Below are positions 34,301 to 42,553 of a stretch of DNA of 64,000 bases, piece by piece. The stretch is from Mesorhizobium sp. (lineage in GTDB: Bacteria; Pseudomonadota; Alphaproteobacteria; Rhizobiales; Rhizobiaceae), in the NCBI RefSeq assembly GCF_017306585.1, contig NZ_JAFKIC010000121.1:1-64000 (forward strand), in the 5' to 3' direction. Within the stretch, counting starts at the first letter, position 1, and every line of letters begins with the position of its first letter. Position numbers and translations under genes: made by a program. The notes below the pieces were generated by a model, which saw only the letters and a program-made list of their open reading frames with translations, was not told the origin of the DNA and made no database searches.

Positions 34301-34319
34301 CGGTGCGGCGCGGGCTCAT
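31311..34319 (-). CDS. soxA: Sarcosine oxidase alpha subunit (SoxA)
   Basis: A 1002-residue subunit that binds NAD+ and folate. Domain order: an N-terminal ferredoxin-like fold without iron-sulfur cysteines (about 15-100), a Rossmann NAD domain with VVGSGPAGMMAA at 179-190, a linker, and a GcvT-like C-terminal half ending in a conserved Arg/Tyr-rich tail. Sarcosine is oxidised at the beta subunit, and the methyl carbon is captured by tetrahydrofolate in the alpha C-terminal domain. The stop overlaps soxG by eight bases and the start overlaps soxD by four. The gene is full length, as expected for a functional enzyme. Confidence 0.95.
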   Translation of the reverse strand: MSPRRTDIGGRIDRLKTIRFTFDGVAYTGHAGDTLASALLAKGVTLFGRSFKYHRPRGVLTAGVEEPNALVTVLKGEVREPNLPATMVEIHDGLVAVSQNRFPSLAWDVNAINQLGGKILSAGFYYKTFMGPVFGPLKGTRFWMFCEHFIRRAAGLGRAGSAKDPARYERMNAFCDVLVVGSGPAGMMAAKAAADQGARVILADLEPRFGGSANWSGETIDGAAATDWVRRTVVQLEARDNVRLLPRTTVWGYYDNNTLAALERVSDHKEQPAKGEPRHRYWAIRAKSVVIAAGAFERPLVFPGNDRPGVMLAHAAERYANEFGVLPGERIALFTNNDSAYRAALALKKAGAAIVAIADVRPEISGEMHKLAMEAEAEVLAGHAVVATEGGKALSGLKVQRFDMVTGALSGDARSIHADCLLMSGGWSPTIHLASQAGARAEWNAARQAFLPPKPTPNSALQRWIGAGAFNGSFSTIEAIAEGRAAGLAAAGGTAAPAALPTVEPAPGNPDPAPVFEIKAKGKAFVDFQHDVTSEDVRLAHREGFVSVEHLKRYTTLGMATDQGKSSNVPGLSIMAEALGKPIPEVGTTRFRPPFAPVSIGSLAAERFGDLKPERLTPMHDWHTANGATMYSAGLWYRPMIYGLSGETIEQAYVREARATRESAGIVDVSTLGKIAVQGPDAAQFLDRVYTNMFSTLAVGKARYGLMLREDGFAFDDGTTWRLGEQDFLMTTTTANAGKVMQHLEYFLDVIWPDLRVHVTSVTDEWAGAAIGGPKARAILASCVTGTAVDNAALPFMGIVHGEIAGASVMICRLSFSGEMAFEVYSGAGHGTHVWEALIEAGKPFGLVTYGLEALGTMRIEKGHVTGAEIDGRTTARDLHLDWMLSKKKPFIGSAMMDREGLVASDRLELVGLIALDNRPLNGGAHIVEELDEANPHGSIGHITACCYSPALGKHIALALVKGGKARHGSRAHVSDPLRNRFGPVEIVSNHFYDPEGTRMHG

Positions 34320-34615
34320 GGCTTGTCCTCCGCCTTGCGGCGAGCGGCCGGGGCATGATGATCGCCGCTCGCGAAGGCGACGCTCGAAATCTCATGGGTC
34401 AGCGTGTTGCGCACGACCCTGAGATGCGCGCGGCAACCTCCCGAATGCTGCCAGATCTCGTTGTGATCGCCGGCCGGGTTCAGCCGGTCGTACACATAGG
34501 CATTCCACGCCTCGAAATTCTGCGAGGCGGGATCGGGGCGCTCGCGGTTGCCGTCACCCTGATAGGTGTACTCGATGACGTCGCGCGGGCCGCAATAGGG
34601 ACAGGTGATCAGCAC
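34316..34615 (-). CDS. soxD: Sarcosine oxidase delta subunit (SoxD)
   Basis: A 99-residue zinc-binding subunit. The N-terminus MLITCPYCGPRDVIEYTYQG provides Cys5 and Cys8, and HSGGC (about 58-62) provides the further His and Cys ligands seen in the family. It bridges alpha and beta in the holoenzyme. It overlaps soxA by four bases and starts 24 bases after the soxB stop, consistent with one transcript. Confidence 0.93.
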   Translation of the reverse strand: MLITCPYCGPRDVIEYTYQGDGNRERPDPASQNFEAWNAYVYDRLNPAGDHNEIWQHSGGCRAHLRVVRNTLTHEISSVAFASGDHHAPAARRKAEDKP

Positions 34616-34639
34616 GGGATATTCCTGATGAAGCCTTGC

Positions 34640-35899
34640 TTAGTGAAGTCGGGGGTTGGCGCCCTGGCCCTTGTCGTCGATCACCAGGCCGCGATGGAAG
34701 CGGTCCAGCGTGAACGGCGCGTTGAACTCGTGCGGCTGGTCCTTGGCGATGGTCCAGGCGAAGCACCAGCCGGAGGCCGGCGTCGCCTTGAAGCCGCCAT
34801 AGCACCAGCCGCAGTTGAGATACATGCCGGGCAGGGGACCGGTGGTGATGATGGGCGAGCCATCCATCGACATGTCGCATACCCCGCCCCAGGAACGCAG
34901 CATGCGCACGCGCCCGAGGCCGGGAAACAGCGCCAGCATCTCGCTCATCACCTCGTCGACGATGGGCAGGTTGCCGCGCTGGGCATAGCTGTTGTAGCCA
35001 TCGATGTCGCCGCCATAGACAAGGCCGCCCTTGTCGGACTGCGACATGTAGAAATGGCCCATGCCGAAGGTGACGACGGTGTCGATGAAGGGCTTCAGCG
35101 ATTCCGTGACGAAGGCCTGCAGCACATGGCTTTCGATCGGCATCGTCTCGACGCCGGCCATTTGCATGACGCGTCCGGTGCTGCCGGCCACGGCCACCGC
35201 GACCTTCCTGGCCCTGATGTCGCCGCGCGATGTGGTGACGCCTGATATACGGTCGCCATCGCGCAGGAAACCGGTGACTTCGCAGTTCTCGATGATATCG
35301 ACGCCGCGCCGGTCGGCGCCGCGCGCATAGCCCCAGGCCACGGCATCGTGGCGGGCCGTCCCGGCGCGCCGCTGCATCAGGCCGCCAATGACGGGGAAAC
35401 GGGCGTCGCCGGAGATATCGAGCGCCGGGATCAGGCGCTTGATCTCAGCCGGCGTCATCAATTCCGCATCGACGCCGAGATGGCGCATGGCGTTGCCGCG
35501 CCTTGCATAGTCGTCGAACTGGGCCGGTGTGTGCGCCAGGTTCAGGCAGCCGCGCTGCGAGAACATGACGTTGTAGTTCAGTTCGTGCGACAGGTTCTCC
35601 CACAGCTTCATCGAATGTTCGTAGAAGCGGGTGTTGGCCGGCAGCAGGTAGTTCGAGCGCACAGCGGTGGTGTTGCGGCCGACATTGCCGGAGCCGAGCC
35701 AGCCCTTTTCCAGCACCGCCACGTTGGTGATGCCGTGTTCCTTGGCCAGGTAATAGGCCGTCGAGAGGCCATGACCGCCGCCGCCGATTATGATGACGTC
35801 GTAAGAAGCCTTGGGGTCGGGCTTGCGCCAGGCCGGCTTCCAGTCCTTGTTTCCCTTGAGCGCGTTCGCGAGCAGCGAAAGGGCCGAGTACTCTGCCAT
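34640..35899 (-). CDS. soxB: Sarcosine oxidase beta subunit (SoxB)
   Basis: A 419-residue catalytic subunit that holds FAD noncovalently and FMN covalently. The FAD-binding IIIGGGGHGLSTAYYLAKEHG is near 36-56, and ARHDAVAWGYARGAD carries His184, the position of the covalent FMN histidine. It oxidises sarcosine to glycine and passes electrons on to oxygen. The second of two possible start codons (35905 and 35899) is chosen, since GGAC is better placed for it and the family N-terminus MAEYSALSLL begins there. It is the first gene of soxBDAG. Its promoter region overlaps the 5' leader of the divergent mechanosensitive channel gene. Confidence 0.93.
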   Translation of the reverse strand: MAEYSALSLLANALKGNKDWKPAWRKPDPKASYDVIIIGGGGHGLSTAYYLAKEHGITNVAVLEKGWLGSGNVGRNTTAVRSNYLLPANTRFYEHSMKLWENLSHELNYNVMFSQRGCLNLAHTPAQFDDYARRGNAMRHLGVDAELMTPAEIKRLIPALDISGDARFPVIGGLMQRRAGTARHDAVAWGYARGADRRGVDIIENCEVTGFLRDGDRISGVTTSRGDIRARKVAVAVAGSTGRVMQMAGVETMPIESHVLQAFVTESLKPFIDTVVTFGMGHFYMSQSDKGGLVYGGDIDGYNSYAQRGNLPIVDEVMSEMLALFPGLGRVRMLRSWGGVCDMSMDGSPIITTGPLPGMYLNCGWCYGGFKATPASGWCFAWTIAKDQPHEFNAPFTLDRFHRGLVIDDKGQGANPRLH

Positions 35900-35931
35900 G
35901 GTCATGTTGTCCGTTTCGGGCGATGCGGCAG

Positions 35932-35962
35932 ACTATAGAGCAGGCCGCAACCGCAAAGCCAA
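35932..35962 (-). promoter_or_regulatory. Putative soxB promoter
   Basis: Read on the minus strand, TTGGCT (35957-35962) and TATAGT (35932-35937) are 19 bases apart and lie about 35 bases before the soxB start. The spacing is longer than ideal. The -10 hexamer TATAGT is the same as in the riboswitch promoter at 7004. Confidence 0.35.
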
Positions 35963-36084
35963 TATTGCGCCATCGCCTTTCGACTGGCCGACGCTCGGAT
36001 GCGACGGCTTGCCCCATGATATGGCCGTCTTTATCAAGGACAGGCTTGTTGAACGCCTTTGCCGTCCGTGAGTCGCCTACATCC

Positions 36085-38571
36085 ATGCTCTTTCGATTGC
36101 TTCGCCTCATTCTGGTCCTGCTTCTCGTCGTCTCGGCGCCGCTCTCGTTCGAGGCGGCTGCGCAGGGCGTCGGCCAGGCGCCCGCCGGACTGGTCGCCGA
36201 CCAGCAGAAGATCATGCAGGATCTGACCGGCAAGACCGACGCTCTGGACAAGAAGATTCAACAGGACGGTGAGGATGACGGCAGCCTTGTCGATATCCGC
36301 CTGCAGCTCGAGGAGCTGTCGCGGCAGGCGCTGAACAGCGCCCTGGCATTCCGGTCCCGCCTCGGCGAAATCAACGCACGGCTCGAACAGCTTGGCCCTG
36401 CACCGGCGGCCGGCCAGCCGGAAGAGCCCGATATCGTCGCCGGCGAACGCCAGGCCCTGACATCCGAGAAGGCGGAGATCAACGCTGTGATCTCGCAGGC
36501 GCAGGCGCTGTCTATCCGCATAAGCGGGATGATCGACAAGATCGGCAACATGCGCAGCGAGCTTTTCCGCAATCTCCTGACCAAGCGCTATGTCTTGTCC
36601 GACGCCTTGAGCCCGCAGGTCTTTTCCGACGCCAGCGACGAATTCGGCAATTTCTACAAGGCTGTGTCGTCCTGGTTGACCTTCGCCCTCAAGTTCAAGT
36701 TCCAGGCCATGCTGGCCGCGACCTTCGTGGCGCTGGGCCTGGCGCTGGTGCTGCTGGTCGGTGGCCGGCGCCTGTTCGGGCGGATGTTCGAGGCGGATCC
36801 CACCAATGAGGATCCGTCCTATCTCAGCCGCCTGACCGTCGCCTTCTGGTCGACATTGCTGCCGACGCTGGCGGTCGGCGCCTTTCTCGGCTCGACCATT
36901 TTCTTCTTCAACTATTACAATGTGTTGCGCGGCGACATTGGTCTTTTTCTCAATTCGCTGGCGACCGTCATCGGCGTGGTTTTCTGCGTCAACCGGCTGA
37001 CCAACGCGGCCTTGTCGCCAAGACTGCCGAACTGGCGCCTTATTCCGGTCGAGACCGGGCCGGCCCGGTGGCTGGTGCGACTGGCCACCGCCATGGCCGT
37101 GGTCATCTCCTTCAACACGTTCCTGTCCGTCATCAACGACAAGATGGGTTCGCCGCTGTCGCTGACCATCGCGCGCAGTTTCGTCGCGACCATCATCGTC
37201 GGCGTGATCCTGATCCTGATGGCGATGCTGCGGCCGTTCAAGGCGCGCGACGGGAGCTGGCGGCCTTGGCCGGCATGGCTGCGCTACCTGTCGCTGGCGC
37301 TTGGCCTGTTCACCATCATCGCCGCGCTGCTCGGCTATATCGGCCTCGCGCTGTTCGTCTCGCTTCAGGTCGTCGTCACCGGCACGGCGCTGATCACGGC
37401 CTATATCGGCTTCCTCTCGGCGCAGGCGATCGGCGAAGAGGGCGCTTTCGCCAACACGTCCGTCGGGCGCTGGCTGTCGGCCAATTCCAGCTATGAGGAC
37501 ACGGCGCTGGACCAGCTCGGTCTTGTCGTCAGCGTCGCCATCAACCTGATGATCGTGCTGGTGTTCCTGCCGCTGATCCTGCTGATGTGGGGGTTCCAGC
37601 CTGGCGACATCCAGGCCTGGGCCTACAGGCTCGCCACCGGGATCACCATCGGTTCGGTGACGATCTCGGTCACCGGCATCCTTTCCGGTATCGTCGTCTT
37701 CATCATCGGCTATTTCCTGACGCGCTGGTTCCAGGGCTGGCTCGACGGCTCGGTCATGGCGCGCGGCAAGGTCGACACCGGAGTGCGCAACTCGATCCGC
37801 CTCGCTGTCGGCTATGCCGGCGTGGCGCTGGCCGCACTGGTCGGCATCTCGGCCGCCGGCATCGACCTTTCCAGCCTGGCGCTGGTCGCCGGCGCGCTTT
37901 CCCTCGGTATCGGTTTTGGCCTGCAGAATGTGGTGTCGAATTTCGTCTCGGGCCTGATCCTGCTCGCCGAACGGCCGTTCAAGGTCGGTGACTGGATCGT
38001 GGCCGGCGACGTCAGCGGCACGGTCAAGAAGATCAGCGTGCGCGCCACCGAGATAGAGACTTTCCAGCGGCAGTCGGTGATCCTGCCCAATTCGAACCTG
38101 ATCAACAACGCCGTTGGCAACTGGACGCACCGCAACAAGCTTGGCCGTGTCGAGGTCAAGGTCGGCGTCGCCTATGGCAGCGACGTCAAGCAGGTGCACG
38201 CCATCCTGGTGGAGATCGCGCGCAGTCATCCGCTGGTGCTGAAGAACCCCGAGCCTTTCGTGCTGTTCGCCAATTTCGGCGCCGCCGCGCTGGAATTCGA
38301 AATCCGCGTCTTCCTGGCCGATATCATGAACGGCAGCTCGGTGCAGAACGACATCCGCTTCGCGGTGATGGAAAGGTTCGACGACCAGCATATCGAAATT
38401 CCGTCGACGCCGCGGGCGGTCGTCGAGGTCAAGAAGCATGTGGCTTGGCCGACCGACGATGACAAGATCGAAGCCGATTTCGCAGAGCAGGAGCAGGCCA
38501 AGGCGCAGGCGGAAGCCGAAGCGAAAAAGCTGCCGAGGTTGCGCAAGTCGAAGAAACCCGATCCGGGTTGA
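36085..38571 (+). CDS. MscS-family mechanosensitive channel with DUF3772-type N-terminus
   Basis: An 828-residue inner-membrane protein. A signal/first hydrophobic stretch is at about 1-25, followed by a periplasmic coiled-coil-rich segment (about 30-170), several membrane helices (about 210-560), and the conserved MscS pore helix plus beta domain at about 590-770. The pore helix is ALVAGALSLGIGFGLQNVVSNFVSGLILL, and NSNLINNAVGNWTH lies in the beta domain. The C-terminal 40 residues are charged (Lys/Glu/Ala-rich). It releases osmolytes upon hypo-osmotic shock, judged by family. The start at 36085 gives a clean signal-like N-terminus; longer forms begin inside the divergent soxB leader. Confidence 0.9.
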   Translation: MLFRLLRLILVLLLVVSAPLSFEAAAQGVGQAPAGLVADQQKIMQDLTGKTDALDKKIQQDGEDDGSLVDIRLQLEELSRQALNSALAFRSRLGEINARLEQLGPAPAAGQPEEPDIVAGERQALTSEKAEINAVISQAQALSIRISGMIDKIGNMRSELFRNLLTKRYVLSDALSPQVFSDASDEFGNFYKAVSSWLTFALKFKFQAMLAATFVALGLALVLLVGGRRLFGRMFEADPTNEDPSYLSRLTVAFWSTLLPTLAVGAFLGSTIFFFNYYNVLRGDIGLFLNSLATVIGVVFCVNRLTNAALSPRLPNWRLIPVETGPARWLVRLATAMAVVISFNTFLSVINDKMGSPLSLTIARSFVATIIVGVILILMAMLRPFKARDGSWRPWPAWLRYLSLALGLFTIIAALLGYIGLALFVSLQVVVTGTALITAYIGFLSAQAIGEEGAFANTSVGRWLSANSSYEDTALDQLGLVVSVAINLMIVLVFLPLILLMWGFQPGDIQAWAYRLATGITIGSVTISVTGILSGIVVFIIGYFLTRWFQGWLDGSVMARGKVDTGVRNSIRLAVGYAGVALAALVGISAAGIDLSSLALVAGALSLGIGFGLQNVVSNFVSGLILLAERPFKVGDWIVAGDVSGTVKKISVRATEIETFQRQSVILPNSNLINNAVGNWTHRNKLGRVEVKVGVAYGSDVKQVHAILVEIARSHPLVLKNPEPFVLFANFGAAALEFEIRVFLADIMNGSSVQNDIRFAVMERFDDQHIEIPSTPRAVVEVKKHVAWPTDDDKIEADFAEQEQAKAQAEAEAKKLPRLRKSKKPDPG

Positions 38572-38727
38572 CCAGCCAATTCGCTCGTCGCATACGCTCC
38601 ATAACCAATTGCGGCATGAATGCGGCATTCAGTTGCGGTTCAGCTTTCATCTCATATAAGCTGACATGCAAAGGCGAGAATGCCTTGCGAAATGCAACAG
38701 AGGCGGTGGGAACACCGATATTGCACC

Positions 38728-38991
38728 ATGTGGAAGTCTCTCGTCGCTGCCGTGGCCTTGCTTGCCGTGAGCGGCTCGGCCCATGCCGCCAGCGCGGTCA
38801 ACAAGGACGCCGAGACCCGCACGCTGGTCGTGACGGAGGGCGGCAGCAAGACCGACCTTGCGCTGGCTGGAGGTGAAACCGTCGAGTTCTGCCAGAACGG
38901 CTGCTTCGTCACCTTGCCGAACGGTGACCTGGAAGCCCTGACCGGCTCGGAAACCGTCGAAATCTCCGGCGGCGTGGCCCGTATCAAGTAA
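38728..38991 (+). CDS. Small secreted protein of unknown function
   Basis: An 87-residue protein, not recognised. A signal peptide is evident at about 1-20 (MWKSLVAAVALLAVSGSAHA, cut after AHA). The mature part is acidic and beta-rich, with LVVTEGGSKTDLALAGGETVEFCQNGCFVTLPNG; the two cysteines could form a disulfide. A terminator follows directly. A role in the periplasm or outside the cell is plausible but not shown. The start is the only Met that gives a proper signal peptide; no strong Shine-Dalgarno is seen. Confidence 0.7.
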   Translation: MWKSLVAAVALLAVSGSAHAASAVNKDAETRTLVVTEGGSKTDLALAGGETVEFCQNGCFVTLPNGDLEALTGSETVEISGGVARIK

Positions 38992-39009
38992 TCCTGGCGG
39001 CATACTTGG

Positions 39010-39037
39010 AAAGGCCGGGCATTTGCTCGGCCTTTTA
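39010..39037 (+). terminator. Rho-independent terminator
   Basis: AAAGGCCG (39010-39017) pairs with CGGCCTTT (39028-39035) around a short loop, followed by a T-run. It ends the small secreted protein's transcript and separates it from the HAD-UbiA cassette. Confidence 0.75.
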
Positions 39038-39193
39038 TCGTTTTCGGTAGCATTCGCTTAACAACGACAGGGGAAATACGCCGCCGGCAAGCGCTTGCAA
39101 CCATGCGTTTTAACGTTCGCTACGCTGTTGCCCGCTATACCGGGCCCAAGACGCCGAAATACGGTGCGACGGGTTCAGGCAGGGCAGGACGAC

Positions 39194-40627
39194 ATGGACG
39201 CGCGGTCGGACAGGAACGCAATACCGCTTGCTGTCGATCTCGACGGCACGCTGATCGCGACCGACCTGCTTTGGGAAGAGCTGTTCATCCTCCTCAAGAA
39301 GAACCCGCTTTATATTTTCCTCGTGCCTTTCTGGGTGGCCGGCGGGCCGGCGCGGCTCAAGCAGGCGATTGCCCAGCGCATCGACATCGATCCGGCATCG
39401 CTTCCCTATCGCGAGCCCTTGCTCAGCCGTATTCGCGCCGAACATGCCGATGGCCGCCGGATCGTGCTGGCGACCGGCACGCCGCGCAAATTCGCCGACG
39501 CCATTGCCTGCCATCTCGGCATTTTCGATCGGGTGCTGGCGACCGATGGGCTCGATAACCTGACATCGGGCAAGAAACGCGCGTCGTTGGTCGCGGCCTA
39601 TGGTGATGGCGGTTTCGACTATGCCGGCAATAGCCGCCATGACCTCCAGGTGTTCGACGCGGCGCGCAAAGCGATCGTCGTCGCGCCCGACCGTCATGCC
39701 GCCCGCTGGCAGGCCGCGCATGGCGCCGAGACGATGCCGGCGCCAAAGCCGACCTTGCGCACCATTGTCAAGATGCTGCGCGTGCATCAATGGCTGAAGA
39801 ACTCGCTGATCGCCGTGCCGATGGTGCTGTCGCACGAGTACTTCAACGTCAACATGATCTGGCAATGCCTGCTGGCGTTCATCTCGTTCAGTGCGGTGGC
39901 GTCGGCGATCTACATTCTCAACGATTTCTTCGACCTCGCGCTCGACCGCAAGCACGTCACCAAACGCAACAGGCCATTCGCCAGCGGCGCGCTATCGATT
40001 CCGTTCGGTCTCGGTGCGATCGCCGTGCTGCTGGCGGTCGGTCTCGGCACGGGCCTCTTCCTGTCGCCCGAATTCCTGGCAGTGCTTGGCGGCTACATGG
40101 TCGTCACGACAGCCTATTCGCTGTCGTTCAAGCGCATGCTGCTGGTCGACGTGCTGACGCTCGCCGGCCTCTACACGATCCGGGTGCTGGCGGGCGCGGC
40201 CGCGACCGGTGTCAACGTCTCGTTCTGGCTGCTCGCCTTCTCGATCTTCTTCTTCCTGTCGCTGGCACTCGTGAAGCGTTTCGTCGAATTGCGCACCACC
40301 GCCATCCCTCCCGGCGAGCGCATCGCCGGACGTGGCTATCGCACCGAGGATCAGGAGATCGTCGCGCAGGCCGGCATGGCTTCGGCCTTCTCATCGGCGC
40401 TGGTGCTGGCGCTCTACATGGACAGCGTTGCAGTGCGAGAGCTCTATCCGCATCCCTGGCTGATCTGGCCTCTGTCTCCGATCGTGCTCTACCTCACCAT
40501 GCGCGTCTGGATCCTGGCGCGGCGGGACGAGATGAACGACGATCCGGTGGTCTTCATCATCCGCGACTGGCGCAGCCAGATCGTGGTGGCAATCGGCGCG
40601 GTGTTGCTGATCATCGGAGGCTGGTAG
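39194..40627 (+). CDS. HAD phosphatase-UbiA prenyltransferase fusion (DPPR-synthase-like)
   Basis: A 477-residue fusion. Residues about 12-205 are a HAD hydrolase with all four motifs: DLDGTL, LATGTP, a lysine in the GKKRAS region, and GDGGFDYAGNSRHD. From about 210 onward comes a multi-helix UbiA prenyltransferase with NDFFDLALDRKHVTKRNRPFASG (NDxxDxxxD, the prenyl/Mg site) and DVLTLAGLYTIRVLAGA. The UbiA half resembles decaprenylphosphate 5-phosphoribosyltransferases, and the HAD half could remove the 5-phosphate, so one protein may make lipid-linked ribose. It is followed after two bases by a DprE1-like oxidase. Family names are clear; the coupled reaction is inference. Confidence 0.85.
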   Translation: MDARSDRNAIPLAVDLDGTLIATDLLWEELFILLKKNPLYIFLVPFWVAGGPARLKQAIAQRIDIDPASLPYREPLLSRIRAEHADGRRIVLATGTPRKFADAIACHLGIFDRVLATDGLDNLTSGKKRASLVAAYGDGGFDYAGNSRHDLQVFDAARKAIVVAPDRHAARWQAAHGAETMPAPKPTLRTIVKMLRVHQWLKNSLIAVPMVLSHEYFNVNMIWQCLLAFISFSAVASAIYILNDFFDLALDRKHVTKRNRPFASGALSIPFGLGAIAVLLAVGLGTGLFLSPEFLAVLGGYMVVTTAYSLSFKRMLLVDVLTLAGLYTIRVLAGAAATGVNVSFWLLAFSIFFFLSLALVKRFVELRTTAIPPGERIAGRGYRTEDQEIVAQAGMASAFSSALVLALYMDSVAVRELYPHPWLIWPLSPIVLYLTMRVWILARRDEMNDDPVVFIIRDWRSQIVVAIGAVLLIIGGW

Positions 40628-40629
40628 GC

Positions 40630-41979
40630 ATGGCCGAGCGCTTCCACAGCTTTGGCCTGGCCACGCCTCCCGCAGAGAAGGCAATTCGCGCCAACGACGC
40701 CATCGCGCTGCTCAGGAATGGCCAGGCGACACCATCGTCTCTGCTGGCGTATGGCAATGGACGCTCCTATGGCGATTCCTGCCAGAACAGCGCCGGAGCG
40801 ATCGTCGACATGCGGGGCTTGAACGGCATCCGCGCCTTCAACGCCGAGACCGGTGTGTTCGAAGCGGATGCCGGCGTGCTGCTGTCCGACATCATCGCGC
40901 ATGCCGCGCCCTACGGCTTCTTTCCGGCGGTCGTTCCGGGCACGCAATTCGTCACGCTGGGCGGCGCCATCGCCAATGATGTCCACGGCAAGAACCATCA
41001 CCGTCGCGGCACGTTCGGCTGCCATGTCGAGGGGTTTACCCTGCTGCGGTCGGATGGAAAGACCTATCGCTGTTCGGCGACGGACAATCCGCGTCTGTTC
41101 CGGGCCACGATCGGCGGCATGGGGCTGACCGGCCTGATCCTGTCCGCTTCGATCAGGCTGATGCGGGTGCATTCGCTCGACATCGTTGAAAGGGCGACGC
41201 CGTTTGGCGGCCTCGGCGACTATTTCGACCTGGCCGAGGCGGCGGATCTGGCCAATGAATACGCGGTGGCCTGGATCGATCAACTCGCCGGCGGACGCAA
41301 AAGCGGCCGGGGGTTGCTGTTCACGGGCAACCATGCCGAACACGGCTCGCATACGGCATCGCGCGGGGGCGGCAATCTGTCGGTGCCGTTTCAGCCGCCT
41401 TTCAACGTCCTCAACCGGTCGTTCCTGACCGCTTTCAACAGCGTCTACCGCTGGAGGAAAGGTCGCTCGACGACACCTCGCCAGACCGGCTATCAGGGCT
41501 TCTTCTTCCCGCTCGACGGCGTGCGCGACTGGAACCGGCTCTATGGCCCCAAGGGGCTCCTCCAGCACCAAAGCGTGGTACCTGAAGACGCTGCGCGCAT
41601 TGTGGTGCCTGAACTTCTGGCAGCGGCCAGGCGGGCCGGTCAGGGATCGTTTCTCACCGTGCTGAAGCGCTTCGGCACGGTCCGCTCGCCCGGGCTGCTG
41701 TCCTTCCCACGGCCCGGCTACACGCTGACGCTGGACTTCCCCAGCAGGGGAGCCGCGACGCTTGCGCTGCTGGCGGAACTCGACCGCATCACTGTGACGG
41801 CCGGCGGGGCGGTCAATCCCTACAAGGATGCGCGCATGGGTGCCGCGACCTTTGCTTCATCATTCCCGGACTGGCCGAGGCTGGAAGCGTTGCGCGACCC
41901 GGCCTTCATGTCCGACTTCTGGGCGCGGACAGCCGCGAGCATCGACCTGCGCCGGCGCGGCGCCGAGGCGGCTGAATAG
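40630..41979 (+). CDS. DprE1-like FAD-dependent polyprenylphospho-ribose 2-oxidase
   Basis: A 449-residue FAD enzyme. YGNGRSYGDSCQN (41-53), VVPGTQFVTLGGAIANDVHG (101-120) and KNHH (121-124) line up with the FAD-binding region of mycobacterial DprE1, which oxidises C2 of decaprenylphosphoryl-ribose. The catalytic lysine position is retained as Lys399 (AVNPYKDAR). The residue aligning with Cys387 of the Mycobacterium enzyme, the benzothiazinone target, is Thr367 (PGYTLTLDFP), so covalent inhibition should fail. It starts two bases after the HAD-UbiA gene. The product would be a 2-keto sugar lipid for the SDR or the aminotransferase downstream. Confidence 0.85.
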   Translation: MAERFHSFGLATPPAEKAIRANDAIALLRNGQATPSSLLAYGNGRSYGDSCQNSAGAIVDMRGLNGIRAFNAETGVFEADAGVLLSDIIAHAAPYGFFPAVVPGTQFVTLGGAIANDVHGKNHHRRGTFGCHVEGFTLLRSDGKTYRCSATDNPRLFRATIGGMGLTGLILSASIRLMRVHSLDIVERATPFGGLGDYFDLAEAADLANEYAVAWIDQLAGGRKSGRGLLFTGNHAEHGSHTASRGGGNLSVPFQPPFNVLNRSFLTAFNSVYRWRKGRSTTPRQTGYQGFFFPLDGVRDWNRLYGPKGLLQHQSVVPEDAARIVVPELLAAARRAGQGSFLTVLKRFGTVRSPGLLSFPRPGYTLTLDFPSRGAATLALLAELDRITVTAGGAVNPYKDARMGAATFASSFPDWPRLEALRDPAFMSDFWARTAASIDLRRRGAEAAE

Positions 41980-42103
41980 ATAAAATTGGAATGAATCGTG
42001 ATTAACCAGTGATTAATCCTGAGGTTTACTCAAAACATTGTTGTGAGTTCACGAAATCTTTTCAGATTTGTATTACTGGACATCACGGGGCGGGTGAGCA
42101 GAT

Positions 42104-42553
42104 ATGAAATATATCGTCTTCATACTTTTTACGGTCATGACCAATGCCGCGGCGCAGCTGATGCTGAAGCAGGGCATGATGTCGCTTGGGCCGATTTCGT
42201 TCGAAGGCGTCAATCCGCTCATCAAGCTCATGCAGATCGTCTTCAGCCCCTGGGTATTCCTTGGCCTGTGCACCTTCGTGATTTCGATGGCCTCCCATCT
42301 CTATGTGCTGTCCAAGGTCGAGCTTTCCTTCGCCTATCCCTTCCTCAGCCTCGCCTATGTGGCCGTCGCGGTCTTCGCCTATTTCGTTTTCCGCGAAGAC
42401 CTCAATGGCTGGCGCATCGCCGGCATCGCTTTCATCTGCGTCGGCACGGTGCTGATCGCGCAAAGTGGTCGGGACCTGGGTGGGCAGGGACATGAGGACC
42501 AGACCGCTTCCATCGCGCCCGACAAGATCCCTGCAAACGAGATTGTTCGATGA
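42104..42553 (+). CDS. Small EamA/SMR-type membrane protein (ArnE/F-like flippase candidate)
   Basis: A 149-residue membrane protein with four helices and a charged cytoplasmic C-terminus. MTNAAAQLMLKQGMM in the first helix region resembles the N-terminal motif of ArnE/ArnF and SMR proteins. In the pentose-lipid setting it could flip the sugar lipid across the inner membrane, as the ArnEF and GtrA-type proteins do. It starts 124 bases after the DprE1-like gene, behind an AT-rich stretch, and its stop overlaps the SDR start by four bases. Identity as a flippase is inference; small multidrug export is the alternative. Confidence 0.75.
   Translation: MKYIVFILFTVMTNAAAQLMLKQGMMSLGPISFEGVNPLIKLMQIVFSPWVFLGLCTFVISMASHLYVLSKVELSFAYPFLSLAYVAVAVFAYFVFREDLNGWRIAGIAFICVGTVLIAQSGRDLGGQGHEDQTASIAPDKIPANEIVR

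Noticed and set aside
36034..38628. An 860-codon open frame on the minus strand opposite the MscS-family gene
   Set aside because: Composition is rich in Asp/Arg/His/Gln with no family motif; it mirrors the third-codon GC bias of the real plus-strand gene, which has clear domains.
39790..40629. Extended start of the DprE1-like gene inside the UbiA gene
   Set aside because: Family similarity begins at 40630, two bases after the preceding stop.
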